Shown: piece after piece, positions 54,881 to 63,385 of the stretch
How positions within the stretch are numbered: the stretch's first letter is position 1
Layout: every line of letters starts with the position of its first letter
Assembly (NCBI GenBank): GCA_025351345.1
Contig: JANXWB010000017.1
Coordinates: forward strand, 1 to 64,000
Source of the DNA: Synechococcales cyanobacterium GL140_1_metabat_312
GTDB taxonomy: Bacteria > Cyanobacteriota > Cyanobacteriia > Leptolyngbyales > Leptolyngbyaceae
DNA: 64,000 nt
Reading direction: 5' to 3'
Notes under the pieces: generated by a model
What the model was told of the DNA's origin: nothing
The model's input: the letters and a program-made list of their open reading frames with translations, nothing else
The model's database searches: none
Position numbers and translations under genes: made by a program

Positions 54881-55594
54881 CTAAAAACGAAGCACAACTT
54901 TGTTCAGGTCAGCAGGTTCAGTCAGGATGAAGTCAGGAGAGTGTTCGGTGAGGGTTTGGAGGGAGTTGAAGCCCCAAGATACGGCTGCCGATCGGATGTG
55001 GCTACGTTTGGCGGCATCAATGTCGCGGGTTTCATCGCCCACATACAGGACCGTTTCGGGCTGAATATTTTGCTTTTTTAAAATGCGTTTGAGGGCTTTG
55101 TCTTTGCCCATAAGACGGGGACAGGAAATAACAAATTCAAATAGGTGGCTCATGCTTTGAACCGCTAGGAAGCTGCGAACATTTTCTTCGCTATTTGATG
55201 ACACAATCCCAAGACGACAGCCTTGACTACGAAGACGCCGAAGGGTTTCTTTCATGCCATCGAAGGGCTGAAGATTGGGGATTTCTCGGTTCATGTCCGA
55301 TTTGAATCGTCGAATGATTTTGGGTAGGCGATAGAAGGGAACTCCAATTTCGCGAATTATTTCCTTGGATCTGAGGTGTTGCCATCGATCGATCGTCTCC
55401 ATCGTGATGGTCGGAAACCCAAATTCCTGGGCAAGTTGATTGCCAATTTTGATCCCAATGCTGAAGCTGTCTGCGATCGTTCCATCGAAGTCAAAAATCA
55501 CCATACGATTCACCCGTTTACTCAGGGGAAATAATGGGGAATGGGGTTCAATGGGAGAGTTTTCTAATGGCATAGAAGCTTTACTACAGTTCAT
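54881..55594 (-). CDS. HAD-family phosphatase (phosphoglycolate phosphatase-like)
   Basis: A 237-aa haloacid dehalogenase-type hydrolase. Motif I is IFDFDGTIADS, motif II LGIVSSNSEENVRSF, motif III Lys in KALKRILKK, and motif IV YVGDETRDIDAA. It resembles phosphoglycolate phosphatase/Gph-like enzymes, but substrates vary. The ATG at 55594 overlaps the upstream plmA stop as ATGA, so it is translationally coupled; an internal ATG directly before VIFDFDG is an alternative. Confidence 0.88.
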   Translation of the reverse strand: MNCSKASMPLENSPIEPHSPLFPLSKRVNRMVIFDFDGTIADSFSIGIKIGNQLAQEFGFPTITMETIDRWQHLRSKEIIREIGVPFYRLPKIIRRFKSDMNREIPNLQPFDGMKETLRRLRSQGCRLGIVSSNSEENVRSFLAVQSMSHLFEFVISCPRLMGKDKALKRILKKQNIQPETVLYVGDETRDIDAAKRSHIRSAAVSWGFNSLQTLTEHSPDFILTEPADLNKVVLRF

Positions 55595-56574
55595 TCCAAT
55601 CCTAACTCTCGTTTGAGTAGTCCGATGGACTTACTCACGATGAAGCGTTCGCAGGCGATTATTTTTGGGGCACGAATTAAGTCGTCTTGGGCGGCGAGAA
55701 TGGCGGCTTTGACGGGGATATGGCTGGGTTCGTCACAGATAATGGTTTGGGCATTACGAATAATCGCGTCTAACTTGTAAGCATCGGTGGTCGCCGCGCC
55801 CATGAGTAAAATGTCTTCACCGCGCAGACTATGGATGATGATGGAGGCCACGCCGATCGTTTCAGCACTGAGACTGACGATGCCGAGATGGTGGCCTTTA
55901 GGCAGATCTTTGACGAGTTTGAGTTCTTTTTCAAAATCGTAAATATCAATAGGAATGACACGGGCTGATTTTGGGGCGGCGATCGCCTCAGCTTGGTGAA
56001 TAAAATAACGACTGGTGACGACGGTGCTGGAGCGGGTTTGGTCAAGAACTTGGGCGAGTTCTTCCATGGGAACAAGCTGAATGGGAATATTCAGGGCTTT
56101 CTGAAGTTCCTGGAGCATCATTTCTCCAGCGGCGAGATCATGACTGGGGGCAGTGATTAGGACTTGAGCACTACAGCGCAGTCGCCAGTCAATTTCGGCG
56201 AGGAAAAGTTCGCGAGTTAGGCTAAGGGAACAGCCTTGTTTTAATAATTCATCTACATTTTGCTGGATTAGACGATGGGCAGCGGGATGTTGTTGAAGTA
56301 GGGGAGACTGCTGGAGCGCGTTGCCTTCGGTGATGTGATCTCGGACATAAATACCGGATCCAGCCTGAGCGTCTACAACTCCAGCCTCTTCTAATTGTCG
56401 ATAAACTTTACTGATGGTGTTGCGGTGTAGCCCCGTGAGCATGGCTAGCTGTCGAGTGCTTGGCAGACGGTGCCCCGGCGGATACTGCCGTGAGGCGATC
56501 GCAAATAGAATTTGGTTAAAAAGTTGACTGGATGCGGGGATGTCGCTATCCGTCTGGATATTAAACTGGGGCAT
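55591..56574 (-). CDS. plmA: GntR-family regulator PlmA
   Basis: PlmA is a cyanobacterial GntR-type regulator reported to interact with the PII-PipX nitrogen signalling complex. From the ATG at 56574 the protein has 327 aa. The winged helix-turn-helix is at about 10-80 (RQYPPGHRLPSTRQLAMLTG, HRNTISKVYRQLEEAG). The C-terminal domain has the PlmA-like IDWRLRCSAQVLITAP, TVVTSRYFIHQAEAIAAPKS and IPVKAAILAAQDDLI. A frame start at 56637 is less conserved. It is coupled to the HAD phosphatase gene. PlmA identity is from memory of the family and is likely but not certain. Confidence 0.85.
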   Translation of the reverse strand: MPQFNIQTDSDIPASSQLFNQILFAIASRQYPPGHRLPSTRQLAMLTGLHRNTISKVYRQLEEAGVVDAQAGSGIYVRDHITEGNALQQSPLLQQHPAAHRLIQQNVDELLKQGCSLSLTRELFLAEIDWRLRCSAQVLITAPSHDLAAGEMMLQELQKALNIPIQLVPMEELAQVLDQTRSSTVVTSRYFIHQAEAIAAPKSARVIPIDIYDFEKELKLVKDLPKGHHLGIVSLSAETIGVASIIIHSLRGEDILLMGAATTDAYKLDAIIRNAQTIICDEPSHIPVKAAILAAQDDLIRAPKIIACERFIVSKSIGLLKRELGLE

Positions 56575-56896
56575 GACCCGTGGAACCTTTAGGGGGAATT
56601 GAGTAGGAACGTTAATGTCTAGTCTATTATTATTCACCGTCTAGGCAATCTTATGCAGACTCCATTGCAAAATTAAACAAAGAATATTCACAGTTTCAGA
56701 GGGTTGGTCCGATCGCTAAATAATTTCGATCGTTAATCAGATATTTAAATAGAACCCGATCGCAAATCCATTTTGTTAATCTCAAGAATTAAAGATTATC
56801 GATTTTTCTAGAGATAGGACACATGTGGTACTCTGACGAGTGACAAATTTTGGATGGGGTAAGTGATTCTTATCTCGAAGTAAAGGAAATCATCCC
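56575..56896. other. 322-bp divergent gap, no gene seen
   Basis: The region between plmA (minus) and the DUF4330 gene (plus) is AT-rich and contains several CGATCG cores, but no ORF, strong palindrome or NtcA-like site was found. Both promoters must lie here. Confidence 0.3.
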
Positions 56897-57412
56897 ATGG
56901 CAATTCTGGATTCTAAAGGCAGACTCTTCGGCAAAGTTAGCATTCTAGATGCAGGAGCCGCTCTGATAATTTTCATGGTGGTCGCCGGAATTTTCCTGCT
57001 ACCGGGCAAAACGTCGTCCTATGCCCAAGGTTCCCCCATCGAAGTGGATGTTATCGTGCGTGGACTTAATGCTGTTGATCCTAAAAACATACTCAAATCG
57101 GGCGACAAAATCAGCGTCATCATTCGCAACGAACCCTCCGGTGACGTATACCTGACCAAACTAGAATTCTTGCCCCGTACTTTGGCCATACCTCAGCCCG
57201 ATGGGAGTGTCAAAGCATTGCCCGATCCCCGCCCAGAAATGAGATTTTCCAACGACCTACTCATGACTTTAAATGGCAACGCAAAAGTCGCCGATGATGG
57301 TGGGGTTGTATTCGGTAATAAAAAAGTCAAAATTGGCACATCCTTAGAACTCGAAGGACCACAATATAATTTTAATAGCTCTGTTGTGGCTATTCGAGGT
57401 GCAAAGAAATAA
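56897..57412 (+). CDS. DUF4330 protein
   Basis: A 171-aa protein starting MAILDSKGRLFGKVSILDAG, followed by one membrane segment (ALIIFMVVAGIFLLPG) and an extracytoplasmic beta-rich domain. It matches the cyanobacterial DUF4330 family; function is unknown. It is followed 84 bp later by rlmD in the same direction. Confidence 0.85.
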   Translation: MAILDSKGRLFGKVSILDAGAALIIFMVVAGIFLLPGKTSSYAQGSPIEVDVIVRGLNAVDPKNILKSGDKISVIIRNEPSGDVYLTKLEFLPRTLAIPQPDGSVKALPDPRPEMRFSNDLLMTLNGNAKVADDGGVVFGNKKVKIGTSLELEGPQYNFNSSVVAIRGAKK

Positions 57413-57496
57413 CCGATAGAACCCCGATCGTGTATTCGACTAGATTTAACGCATCCACTCCATCCAATCACTCCCTTAATTTCCGGTTAACTCATA

Positions 57497-58966
57497 ATGA
57501 TTCCCACAGCATCTGATATACGGAAATGGCGACAAGGCGATCGGGTTGAATTGACAATCGAAAGCCTCAGTGACAGTGGTGACGGGGTGGGTCGGGTGAA
57601 TGAACTAGTCGTTTTTGTGCCAGATACTGTACCGGGCGATCGAATTTTGGCAAAAATGGCGATCGTCAAAGCAAAATATGCCACGGCTCAATTAGTTGAT
57701 GTCTTACAAGCTTCCGACGATCGGGTGCGTCCTAAGTGCATCGTCGCCGACAAATGTGGGGGCTGTCAGTGGCAACATGTCAGCTACCGTCAACAGCTCG
57801 CATCCAAACGCGATCAGGTGGTGCAAGCCCTGCAACGTATCGGCGGATTTAGTGATGAACTCGAAGTTGATGAGGTCTTAAGCGTTGGCGAAGCGTTTCA
57901 ATATCGCAACAAGTCCAGTTATCCGTTGAGTGTTGCAGAACGGAATCAACCAGAAGCCAAACTTCGCGATCCAATGCGATCGATTGTCCATGGTCACGTC
58001 ATTGCAGGCTATTACCAAAAAGGCTCCCATAGTATTGTTAACCTGAATCAATGTCCCATTCAGGACACTCGTTTAAATCCATTGCTCGCTGAAATTAAAA
58101 AAGACATTGGTAAAGCAAAATGGGCTATTTATGACGAGAAAACCCATCAAGGTAATGTGCGCCATATTTCCTTGAGAGTGGGTCGTCGCACGGGTGAACT
58201 TCTACTGACGATCGTGGCCAAAGATCGCAAACTTAATGAACTCTGGAAGCAATGCAATGAATGGATGCAGCGCTTTGGACTGGTTGGCGTTTGTTTGAAT
58301 ATTAATAATGAAAAAGGGAATGTCATTTTTGGGCTTGAAACCTTTTGTATTGTCGGTCGGGGTTACATTGAAGAACGGTTTGGAGGCTTGAAATTTCAAA
58401 TTCGTCCCGATACATTCTTTCAGGTTTACACTGAGCAAGCCGAAGCGATGCTTTATGAGATTGAACAAGAATTGAACTTGACGGGCAATGAAACAATTGT
58501 TGATGCCTATTGTGGCATTGGGACGTTGAGCTTACCCCTAGCCAAACAAGTGAAGCGGGTGATTGGGATTGAGATGCAGGCCAGTGCGATCGAGCAAGCC
58601 AAAATTAATGCTGAAAAGAATGGCATCGAGAATGCTGAATTTCACGCAGGAAGTGTGGAAACTTTACTACCACTGCTAATGGGGATTACGGATGAGGGGG
58701 TTGATGATGTCATTATCAGTCCTGACATTGTATTAATGGATCCGCCTCGTCGAGGGTGCGATCGGTGGGTATTGAATACATTGCTTAAAATTAAACCCGA
58801 TCGCATTGTCTATATGAGCTGCAATCCAGCCACCTTATCTCGAGATTTGAAAATTTTGTGTGAGAACAATGACTATCGTTTGACCCGAGTTCAACCCGCT
58901 GACTTCTTCCCACAAACCACTCATGTTGAAGCGGTGGCATTCTTAGAGCGAGTGATTGTAGATTAA
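57497..58966 (+). CDS. rlmD: 23S rRNA (uracil-C5)-methyltransferase RlmD
   Basis: A SAM-dependent RNA m5U methyltransferase of 489 aa. It has an N-terminal TRAM domain, an iron-sulfur cluster region with Cys81, Cys87 and Cys90 (CIVADKCGGCQWQH) and a later Cys in NQCPIQD. The SAM-binding part is VDAYCGIGTLSLPLAKQV, and the catalytic Cys lies in MSCNPATLSRD. The RlmD/RumA family also includes TrmA-like and RlmCD enzymes, so the exact target uridine is inferred. Confidence 0.9.
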   Translation: MIPTASDIRKWRQGDRVELTIESLSDSGDGVGRVNELVVFVPDTVPGDRILAKMAIVKAKYATAQLVDVLQASDDRVRPKCIVADKCGGCQWQHVSYRQQLASKRDQVVQALQRIGGFSDELEVDEVLSVGEAFQYRNKSSYPLSVAERNQPEAKLRDPMRSIVHGHVIAGYYQKGSHSIVNLNQCPIQDTRLNPLLAEIKKDIGKAKWAIYDEKTHQGNVRHISLRVGRRTGELLLTIVAKDRKLNELWKQCNEWMQRFGLVGVCLNINNEKGNVIFGLETFCIVGRGYIEERFGGLKFQIRPDTFFQVYTEQAEAMLYEIEQELNLTGNETIVDAYCGIGTLSLPLAKQVKRVIGIEMQASAIEQAKINAEKNGIENAEFHAGSVETLLPLLMGITDEGVDDVIISPDIVLMDPPRRGCDRWVLNTLLKIKPDRIVYMSCNPATLSRDLKILCENNDYRLTRVQPADFFPQTTHVEAVAFLERVIVD

Positions 58967-58982
58967 AGTTTTGTATTGAAAT

Positions 58983-59021
58983 CAAAGTCCTCCTTAGTCA
59001 AGTTGATTAAGGAGGACTTTG
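58983..59021 (+). terminator. Long perfect stem after rlmD
   Basis: CAAAGTCCTCCTTA (58983-58996) is perfectly complementary to TAAGGAGGACTTTG (59008-59021), with an 11-nt loop, 17 bp after the rlmD stop. The stability is high, but no T-run follows; it may act as a terminator or protect the 3' end. Confidence 0.65.
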
Positions 59022-59054
59022 TAAGATCCGGGTCTCAATTGCCACAAATCTCCT

Positions 59055-59144
59055 CGTTAGGTTTGGGGGACGGCGAGCTGTTCCCCTACAACCTCTTAAA
59101 TCCGGATCTGTAGGGACATGGCTTGCCTTGTCCTCAACCCAACG
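59055..59144. repeat. 90-bp dispersed palindromic repeat, copy B
   Basis: It has the same layout as the copy at 49893: CGTTAGGTTTGG at the left end, a CCCAACG end at the right, and CCCCTACA against TGTAGGG inside. The two copies match at most positions across 90 bp with no gaps needed. It lies directly after the rlmD hairpin and before the nrtP stop. Confidence 0.65.
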
Positions 59145-59187
59145 GAATAATTCAATGCATTTCTCCAGATTCTTAAATTCTCATTCC

Positions 59188-60651
59188 TTATCCGATCGTG
59201 GGCACTACCTCAGGAAGAGGATGGTGCTGAAGCTTCGGTTCCAACAGGAAGAAGGAGCACAAGAAGCCACAAATCAGTGCCATCGTTCCCATCACTGCAA
59301 AAAAGGTCGATGCATTTGAGAAACTTAAAACCGTGAGATAGACCACACCCCCAAAGTTCCCATAAGCGCCAACGTTCCCAGAAATCTGGCCCGTCACTTC
59401 CCGCTTAATTAATGGCACCATGCCAAAGGTTGCCCCACAACCCGCTTGAGCAAAATAGGCTGAGGCCATAACGGCTACGACCGCACCGCCGATCGCCCAA
59501 CCAGAATCGACTTTGGACAAGACTAAGTAGCTAAGACCAATGCCCATGCAAAAGAAAACCATGGCCCATTTTCGACTCCCGAAACGATCGGAAATAATTC
59601 CACCACTGGGCCGCGAAACCAAGTTCAAAAATGAATAACTGGCCGCGAGTAAACTTGCGATCGTCGCCTCTACACCAAACGTCTTTTCAAAAAAGGTCGG
59701 CAACATAGACACAGCAGCAAGTTCTGAACCAAAACTCACAACATAGGTAAATTCGAGTAGGGCCACTTGACGAAATTGATACCGACTTTTAGCATCATAG
59801 CTTCGCTGATTTTGGAGCAATTCTCGATTGACTTGCCAAGCCTGATAGCTCTGATAAGCATAGAGTAATACAATCAAAAAACCGACAATCCACAGGGCGG
59901 TTTCAGATAGAAATTTCACATTGAACAATTGCCAATTCAACAGTTCCAATGCGCCAATTAAGCCAAAATTCATTACCATCATGGCCCAGAAACTGCGAAT
60001 GCTCGTGACCTCCAAAGCACTGGCTTTCTTGGGTTTGAGATAGACAACGCCATCGGGAGTATCTTGGGCATTGTTATAGTAAATAACACCGTAGATTGCT
60101 GCAATGATTCCCGTGAGGGCAATAGTCCAGCGCCAGCCAGAAGCCCCGCCCACAACACCCGCCAAACTCATCGCGGCCAAGGGCAATCCAAACTTCGCAC
60201 CAAATGCACCAAAGTTTCCCCAGCCTCCATAGATGCCTTCTGCAAAACCTATTTCTTTAGGCTCAAACCATTCAGCCACCATGCGAATGCCAACCACAAA
60301 GCCAGCACCCACTAATCCCATTAATAATCGACTTATGACCAATTGATTAAAATCTTGAGCTAATGCGGTTCCCAGACAGGGAACAACAGCAAAGACAAGT
60401 AAACTGGAAAATGTGATTTTAGGACCAAATTTATCCAGCAAAATACCAATAATGATGCGGGCTGGAATGGTCAAGGCGAGATTGCAAATTGCCAGGGTTT
60501 TGACTTGTGTATCCGTTAGGGCGAGCTGCTTTGCGACGGTAGTGGCAAAGGGCACAAAGTTAAACCAACAAACAAACGTCAAAAAGAATGCGAACCAAGT
60601 TAAATGTAGAATCCGGTAACGCCCCGTAAAGGACAGTAATCCATTAATCAT
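59188..60651 (-). CDS. nrtP: NrtP-type nitrate/nitrite MFS permease
   Basis: A major facilitator of the NNP family that imports nitrate and nitrite. From the ATG at 60651 it has 487 aa and 12 predicted membrane segments, with the NNP features RLLMGLVGAGFVVGIRMVAE and AGWGNFG-like GIYGGWGNFGAFGAKFGLPL, and later GNVGAYGNFGGVVYL. Two longer inter-segment loops are present. It follows nirA by about 110 bp containing a TCAA microsatellite; a TTG at 60708 in that repeat is an in-frame alternative start. It is the permease of a nirA-nrtP nitrate assimilation operon; nitrate reductase narB is not in the window. Confidence 0.93.
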   Translation of the reverse strand: MINGLLSFTGRYRILHLTWFAFFLTFVCWFNFVPFATTVAKQLALTDTQVKTLAICNLALTIPARIIIGILLDKFGPKITFSSLLVFAVVPCLGTALAQDFNQLVISRLLMGLVGAGFVVGIRMVAEWFEPKEIGFAEGIYGGWGNFGAFGAKFGLPLAAMSLAGVVGGASGWRWTIALTGIIAAIYGVIYYNNAQDTPDGVVYLKPKKASALEVTSIRSFWAMMVMNFGLIGALELLNWQLFNVKFLSETALWIVGFLIVLLYAYQSYQAWQVNRELLQNQRSYDAKSRYQFRQVALLEFTYVVSFGSELAAVSMLPTFFEKTFGVEATIASLLAASYSFLNLVSRPSGGIISDRFGSRKWAMVFFCMGIGLSYLVLSKVDSGWAIGGAVVAVMASAYFAQAGCGATFGMVPLIKREVTGQISGNVGAYGNFGGVVYLTVLSFSNASTFFAVMGTMALICGFLCSFFLLEPKLQHHPLPEVVPTIG

Positions 60652-60700
60652 TTCGAGTCCAAAAGTAGAGAAAATTATCAAAAACCAGTCAAATTGCTCA

Positions 60701-60744
60701 TCAATCAATCAATTAATTAATCAATCAATCAATCAATCAATCAA
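60701..60744. repeat. TCAA tetranucleotide microsatellite, 11 units
   Basis: Eleven tetranucleotide units (nine TCAA, two TTAA) lie between the nirA stop and nrtP. Flanks TTGCTCAT and ATGAGCAG form a near-inverted repeat around it. On the minus strand each unit gives TTGA, so the unit next to nrtP supplies a TTG that reads in frame into the permease. Confidence 0.9.
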
Positions 60745-60762
60745 TGAGCAGTTTTGCACTGC

Positions 60763-62658
60763 CTAAAAATCTAACACCACTCGGCCAACCGGGTGAGCGC
60801 TACAGGTTAGAACATAATGTGATTGTTCGCTATCCGTTAAAGCTGCTGGAGTATTATTCGGGTATTCCACTGTGCCCTCAACTAGCTTTTGTTTACAGGT
60901 GCCGCAGCTTCCCGATTGACAATCCGTTTCGATCGCAATCCCTGCCGCTGTTGCAATGCTCAGAATAGACTTCCCACTGTCACAAACAATCTCCTGACCA
61001 GATTTGCTGAATATCAACGTAGCGGGCTTCACCACATTTGCAGCGCCAGTACTAGCCGCAGCATTCCCGTCTGGCAATACCAATGGGGTCGAATCCGTTG
61101 GGATCACTCCAGATTTTAGAGTCGCCCCAAACTTTTCAATCAACACCTTACGCAGAAACGGCTTTAGGTCCGTCACCGGAATGCTTTTCATCACCTTTTC
61201 GCCAAGATGAGCATCTTTGCCCACTTTCCCGCCCATAAACAAATCCACTCCCGGAACGGTCTTGCCGTCCACCCGAGCCTTCGTTCCCATAAACCCGAAA
61301 TCTGCGACCTGAGGCTGACCACAGGAATTTGGGCATCCAGTCCAATGCATTCTCACCGCTTTTGGAACATCTAGTTCCGCATCCAATAATGTCGCCATTT
61401 CAATAGCTTGATTTTTAGTTTCAATCATGGCGAAATTGCAGAACTGCGCGCCCGTGCAAGACACCATTCCACGGACGATCGGGCCGGGATTTGGGCTAAA
61501 GCGTTGAAGTAATACTTCAGAATTAAATGGCTCTAACCTCGAATCAGGAATATTTGGAATAATGATATTCTGTTCAACCGTGAGCCGCATTTCACCATCA
61601 CCATATACTTCAGCAAGTCGGGCCAATTCAAAGAAGTCATCTGCGACCATTCGTCCAGCCGGAATGTGTAATCCGGCATAATTCAAACCCGTTTGCTTTT
61701 GAGGATAAATTCCTAAATGATCGCGTTTTCCCCAATTAATTTCGTCCTTTGCCGCAGCGGGAGAAAGCGATCGGCCCATTTGGGTTTCAACTTCAGATCT
61801 AAACTTTTCCACACCCCAAACATCAATTAACCACATCAAACGCGACTTTTGACGATTGGCACGCGGTCCATGGTCGCGGTACACATCCAAAATTGCACCA
61901 CACAAATCCACTACATCACTCGGCGCAACCCACACATTCATCGGAATTGCAGCTTCCACCCGACTGGCTGAAAAGAACCCACCAACAACAACATTAAATC
62001 CAATTACATCATTTTGAAACGCCGGAACAAAGGCAATGTCATTAATTTCGGCATGAATTGAATTGTCAGGGCAGCCCCCGATCGCAATATTAAACTTACG
62101 GGGTAAATTGCTAAAGCGTGGATTGCCTTGGCCATTGCTTGTAATTAAGTCTTGAACCTGTTGCGCCAATTCGCGAGTATCAATCAATTCAGCCGCATCA
62201 ATTCCAGAAACAGGCGATGCGGTGATATTGCGAACATTATCCATCCCCGATTGAACACAGGTTAAGCCAACGCGTTCAAACTGCTGAAAGATCTCCGGCA
62301 CATCTTCAATCCGAATCCCCCGAAGTTGTATGTTTTGCCGGGTCGTGACATCTGCAACCCCATCATCCCCATAGCGCTGAATCACATCCCCCAATACGCG
62401 GGATTGGGCACTGGTCATAATGCCGCTGGGCAACCGCAACCGCACCATAAATTTCCCCGGTGTTACGGGCCGAAAAAAAATTCCCAACCATTTCAGACGA
62501 TGGATCCGATCGGTCTCATCCATCGCCTCCCAACCAATAGAGGCAAAATGATCCAGATCAGCTCTCACGTCAAGGCCATCCTTTTCGAGCTTGAACTTCT
62601 CAAACTTATTGAGCTTATCGGCTTTTGCAGCAGGAGCCTTTTCGGATACGGGAGTCAT
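60763..62658 (-). CDS. nirA: Ferredoxin-nitrite reductase fused to a 2Fe-2S ferredoxin domain
   Basis: NirA reduces nitrite to ammonium with six electrons from ferredoxin. The 631-aa protein has both nitrite/sulfite reductase half domains and the siroheme/4Fe-4S ligands Cys401, Cys407 (SCTGAQFC), Cys442 and Cys446 (GCPNSCG). After residue about 545 it continues into a plant-type ferredoxin domain with Cys580, Cys585, Cys588 and Cys619 (CQSGSCGTC...LTCSAHP). This C-terminal fusion is known in Plectonema/Leptolyngbya-type cyanobacteria and about 100 residues longer than ordinary NirA. It heads the nirA-nrtP operon. Confidence 0.97.
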   Translation of the reverse strand: MTPVSEKAPAAKADKLNKFEKFKLEKDGLDVRADLDHFASIGWEAMDETDRIHRLKWLGIFFRPVTPGKFMVRLRLPSGIMTSAQSRVLGDVIQRYGDDGVADVTTRQNIQLRGIRIEDVPEIFQQFERVGLTCVQSGMDNVRNITASPVSGIDAAELIDTRELAQQVQDLITSNGQGNPRFSNLPRKFNIAIGGCPDNSIHAEINDIAFVPAFQNDVIGFNVVVGGFFSASRVEAAIPMNVWVAPSDVVDLCGAILDVYRDHGPRANRQKSRLMWLIDVWGVEKFRSEVETQMGRSLSPAAAKDEINWGKRDHLGIYPQKQTGLNYAGLHIPAGRMVADDFFELARLAEVYGDGEMRLTVEQNIIIPNIPDSRLEPFNSEVLLQRFSPNPGPIVRGMVSCTGAQFCNFAMIETKNQAIEMATLLDAELDVPKAVRMHWTGCPNSCGQPQVADFGFMGTKARVDGKTVPGVDLFMGGKVGKDAHLGEKVMKSIPVTDLKPFLRKVLIEKFGATLKSGVIPTDSTPLVLPDGNAAASTGAANVVKPATLIFSKSGQEIVCDSGKSILSIATAAGIAIETDCQSGSCGTCKQKLVEGTVEYPNNTPAALTDSEQSHYVLTCSAHPVGRVVLDF

Positions 62659-62707
62659 AGTGCTTGTTTAGGAATAGGGAGAAATATCTACGTAACCTCA
62701 AGGCATT

Positions 62708-62749
62708 ACCCTAAAAGAGATTGAAAGGCTATTTCGTATCCAAAATCAC
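62708..62749 (-). promoter_or_regulatory. Candidate NtcA-activated promoter of nirA
   Basis: On the minus strand GTGATTTTGGATAC (62749-62736) matches the NtcA consensus GTAN8TAC with one mismatch. It is followed after 22 bp by TAGGGT (62713-62708), which fits the TAN3T -10 form. This is the standard spacing of NtcA-activated class II promoters. The predicted transcript start would leave a leader of about 40 nt before the nirA ATG. Confidence 0.55.
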
Positions 62750-62879
62750 GAAACTATAGGTTTGATGCAAAACTAGGATGCAAGGTATGCGTGACTAGTA
62801 TTAGGCGATCAAGTCCTTAGGAGTGCCTTATAGTTTTAAATAATTCCCCCCTTGCTGTTCACGTCGCGATCGATTTCCC

Positions 62880-63362
62880 ATGACTCACCCAACGCCTCAT
62901 TCTCGTAAATTACTTAAGCTCGGGCGATCGGAGCCTAGTTTGATGTCGGGGCGACGTGCCTTTTTACGGCGGTTTGGTACGGGTTGGCTGTTAGTTTTGA
63001 TGGGGGGCTGCGGGAAAACGAGTTCTGCGGGCTTTCAAAATATTGGCAGTCTCAAACTATTAGAAGAAGAGGGAAAAATCTTCAGTGAACATTTTTCTAG
63101 TGAACCTCTTTTAGTCATACGTGGCCCCAAGAAAAAGAATAGCTCTGAGATAGGAGTCTTGTCTGCCGTCAGTCCAACTTGTTCTCATCAAAAATGTTTG
63201 GTGAATTGGGATAATGTTCAGGAGTCATTTATTTGTCCCTGCCATCAGTCTCGATTTGATATTACGGGCAAGCATTTACAAGGTCCAGCGACCGAAAATT
63301 TGAAGACCTATCCCATAGAGGTGCGGGGCGATGATATTTGGGTTGCTGGTCGGTTTCAGTAA
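62880..63362 (+). CDS. Rieske 2Fe-2S protein with Tat/lipoprotein signal
   Basis: A 160-aa protein with a Rieske cluster: CSHQKCLVNW supplies Cys-x-His, and CPCHQSRFD supplies Cys-x-x-His; then GPATENLKTYP as in Rieske folds. The N-terminus has MSGRRAFLRRFGTGWLL, a twin-arginine signal, ending in LMGGC, a lipobox, so it should be an exported lipoprotein holding a folded Fe-S cluster. A start at 62943 would give just that signal; 62880 is the first ATG. It is divergent from nirA. It is too short for a cytochrome b6f PetC; its electron partner is unknown. Confidence 0.82.
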   Translation: MTHPTPHSRKLLKLGRSEPSLMSGRRAFLRRFGTGWLLVLMGGCGKTSSAGFQNIGSLKLLEEEGKIFSEHFSSEPLLVIRGPKKKNSSEIGVLSAVSPTCSHQKCLVNWDNVQESFICPCHQSRFDITGKHLQGPATENLKTYPIEVRGDDIWVAGRFQ

Positions 63363-63385
63363 GATTTTTAAGGGAGAAACGATCG

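Noticed and set aside
62785-62798. GTATGCGTGACTAG as an NtcA site for nirA or the Rieske gene
   Set aside because: One mismatch, but the nearest TAN3T boxes are 26-30 bp away; the site at 62736-62749 has the correct 22-bp spacing.
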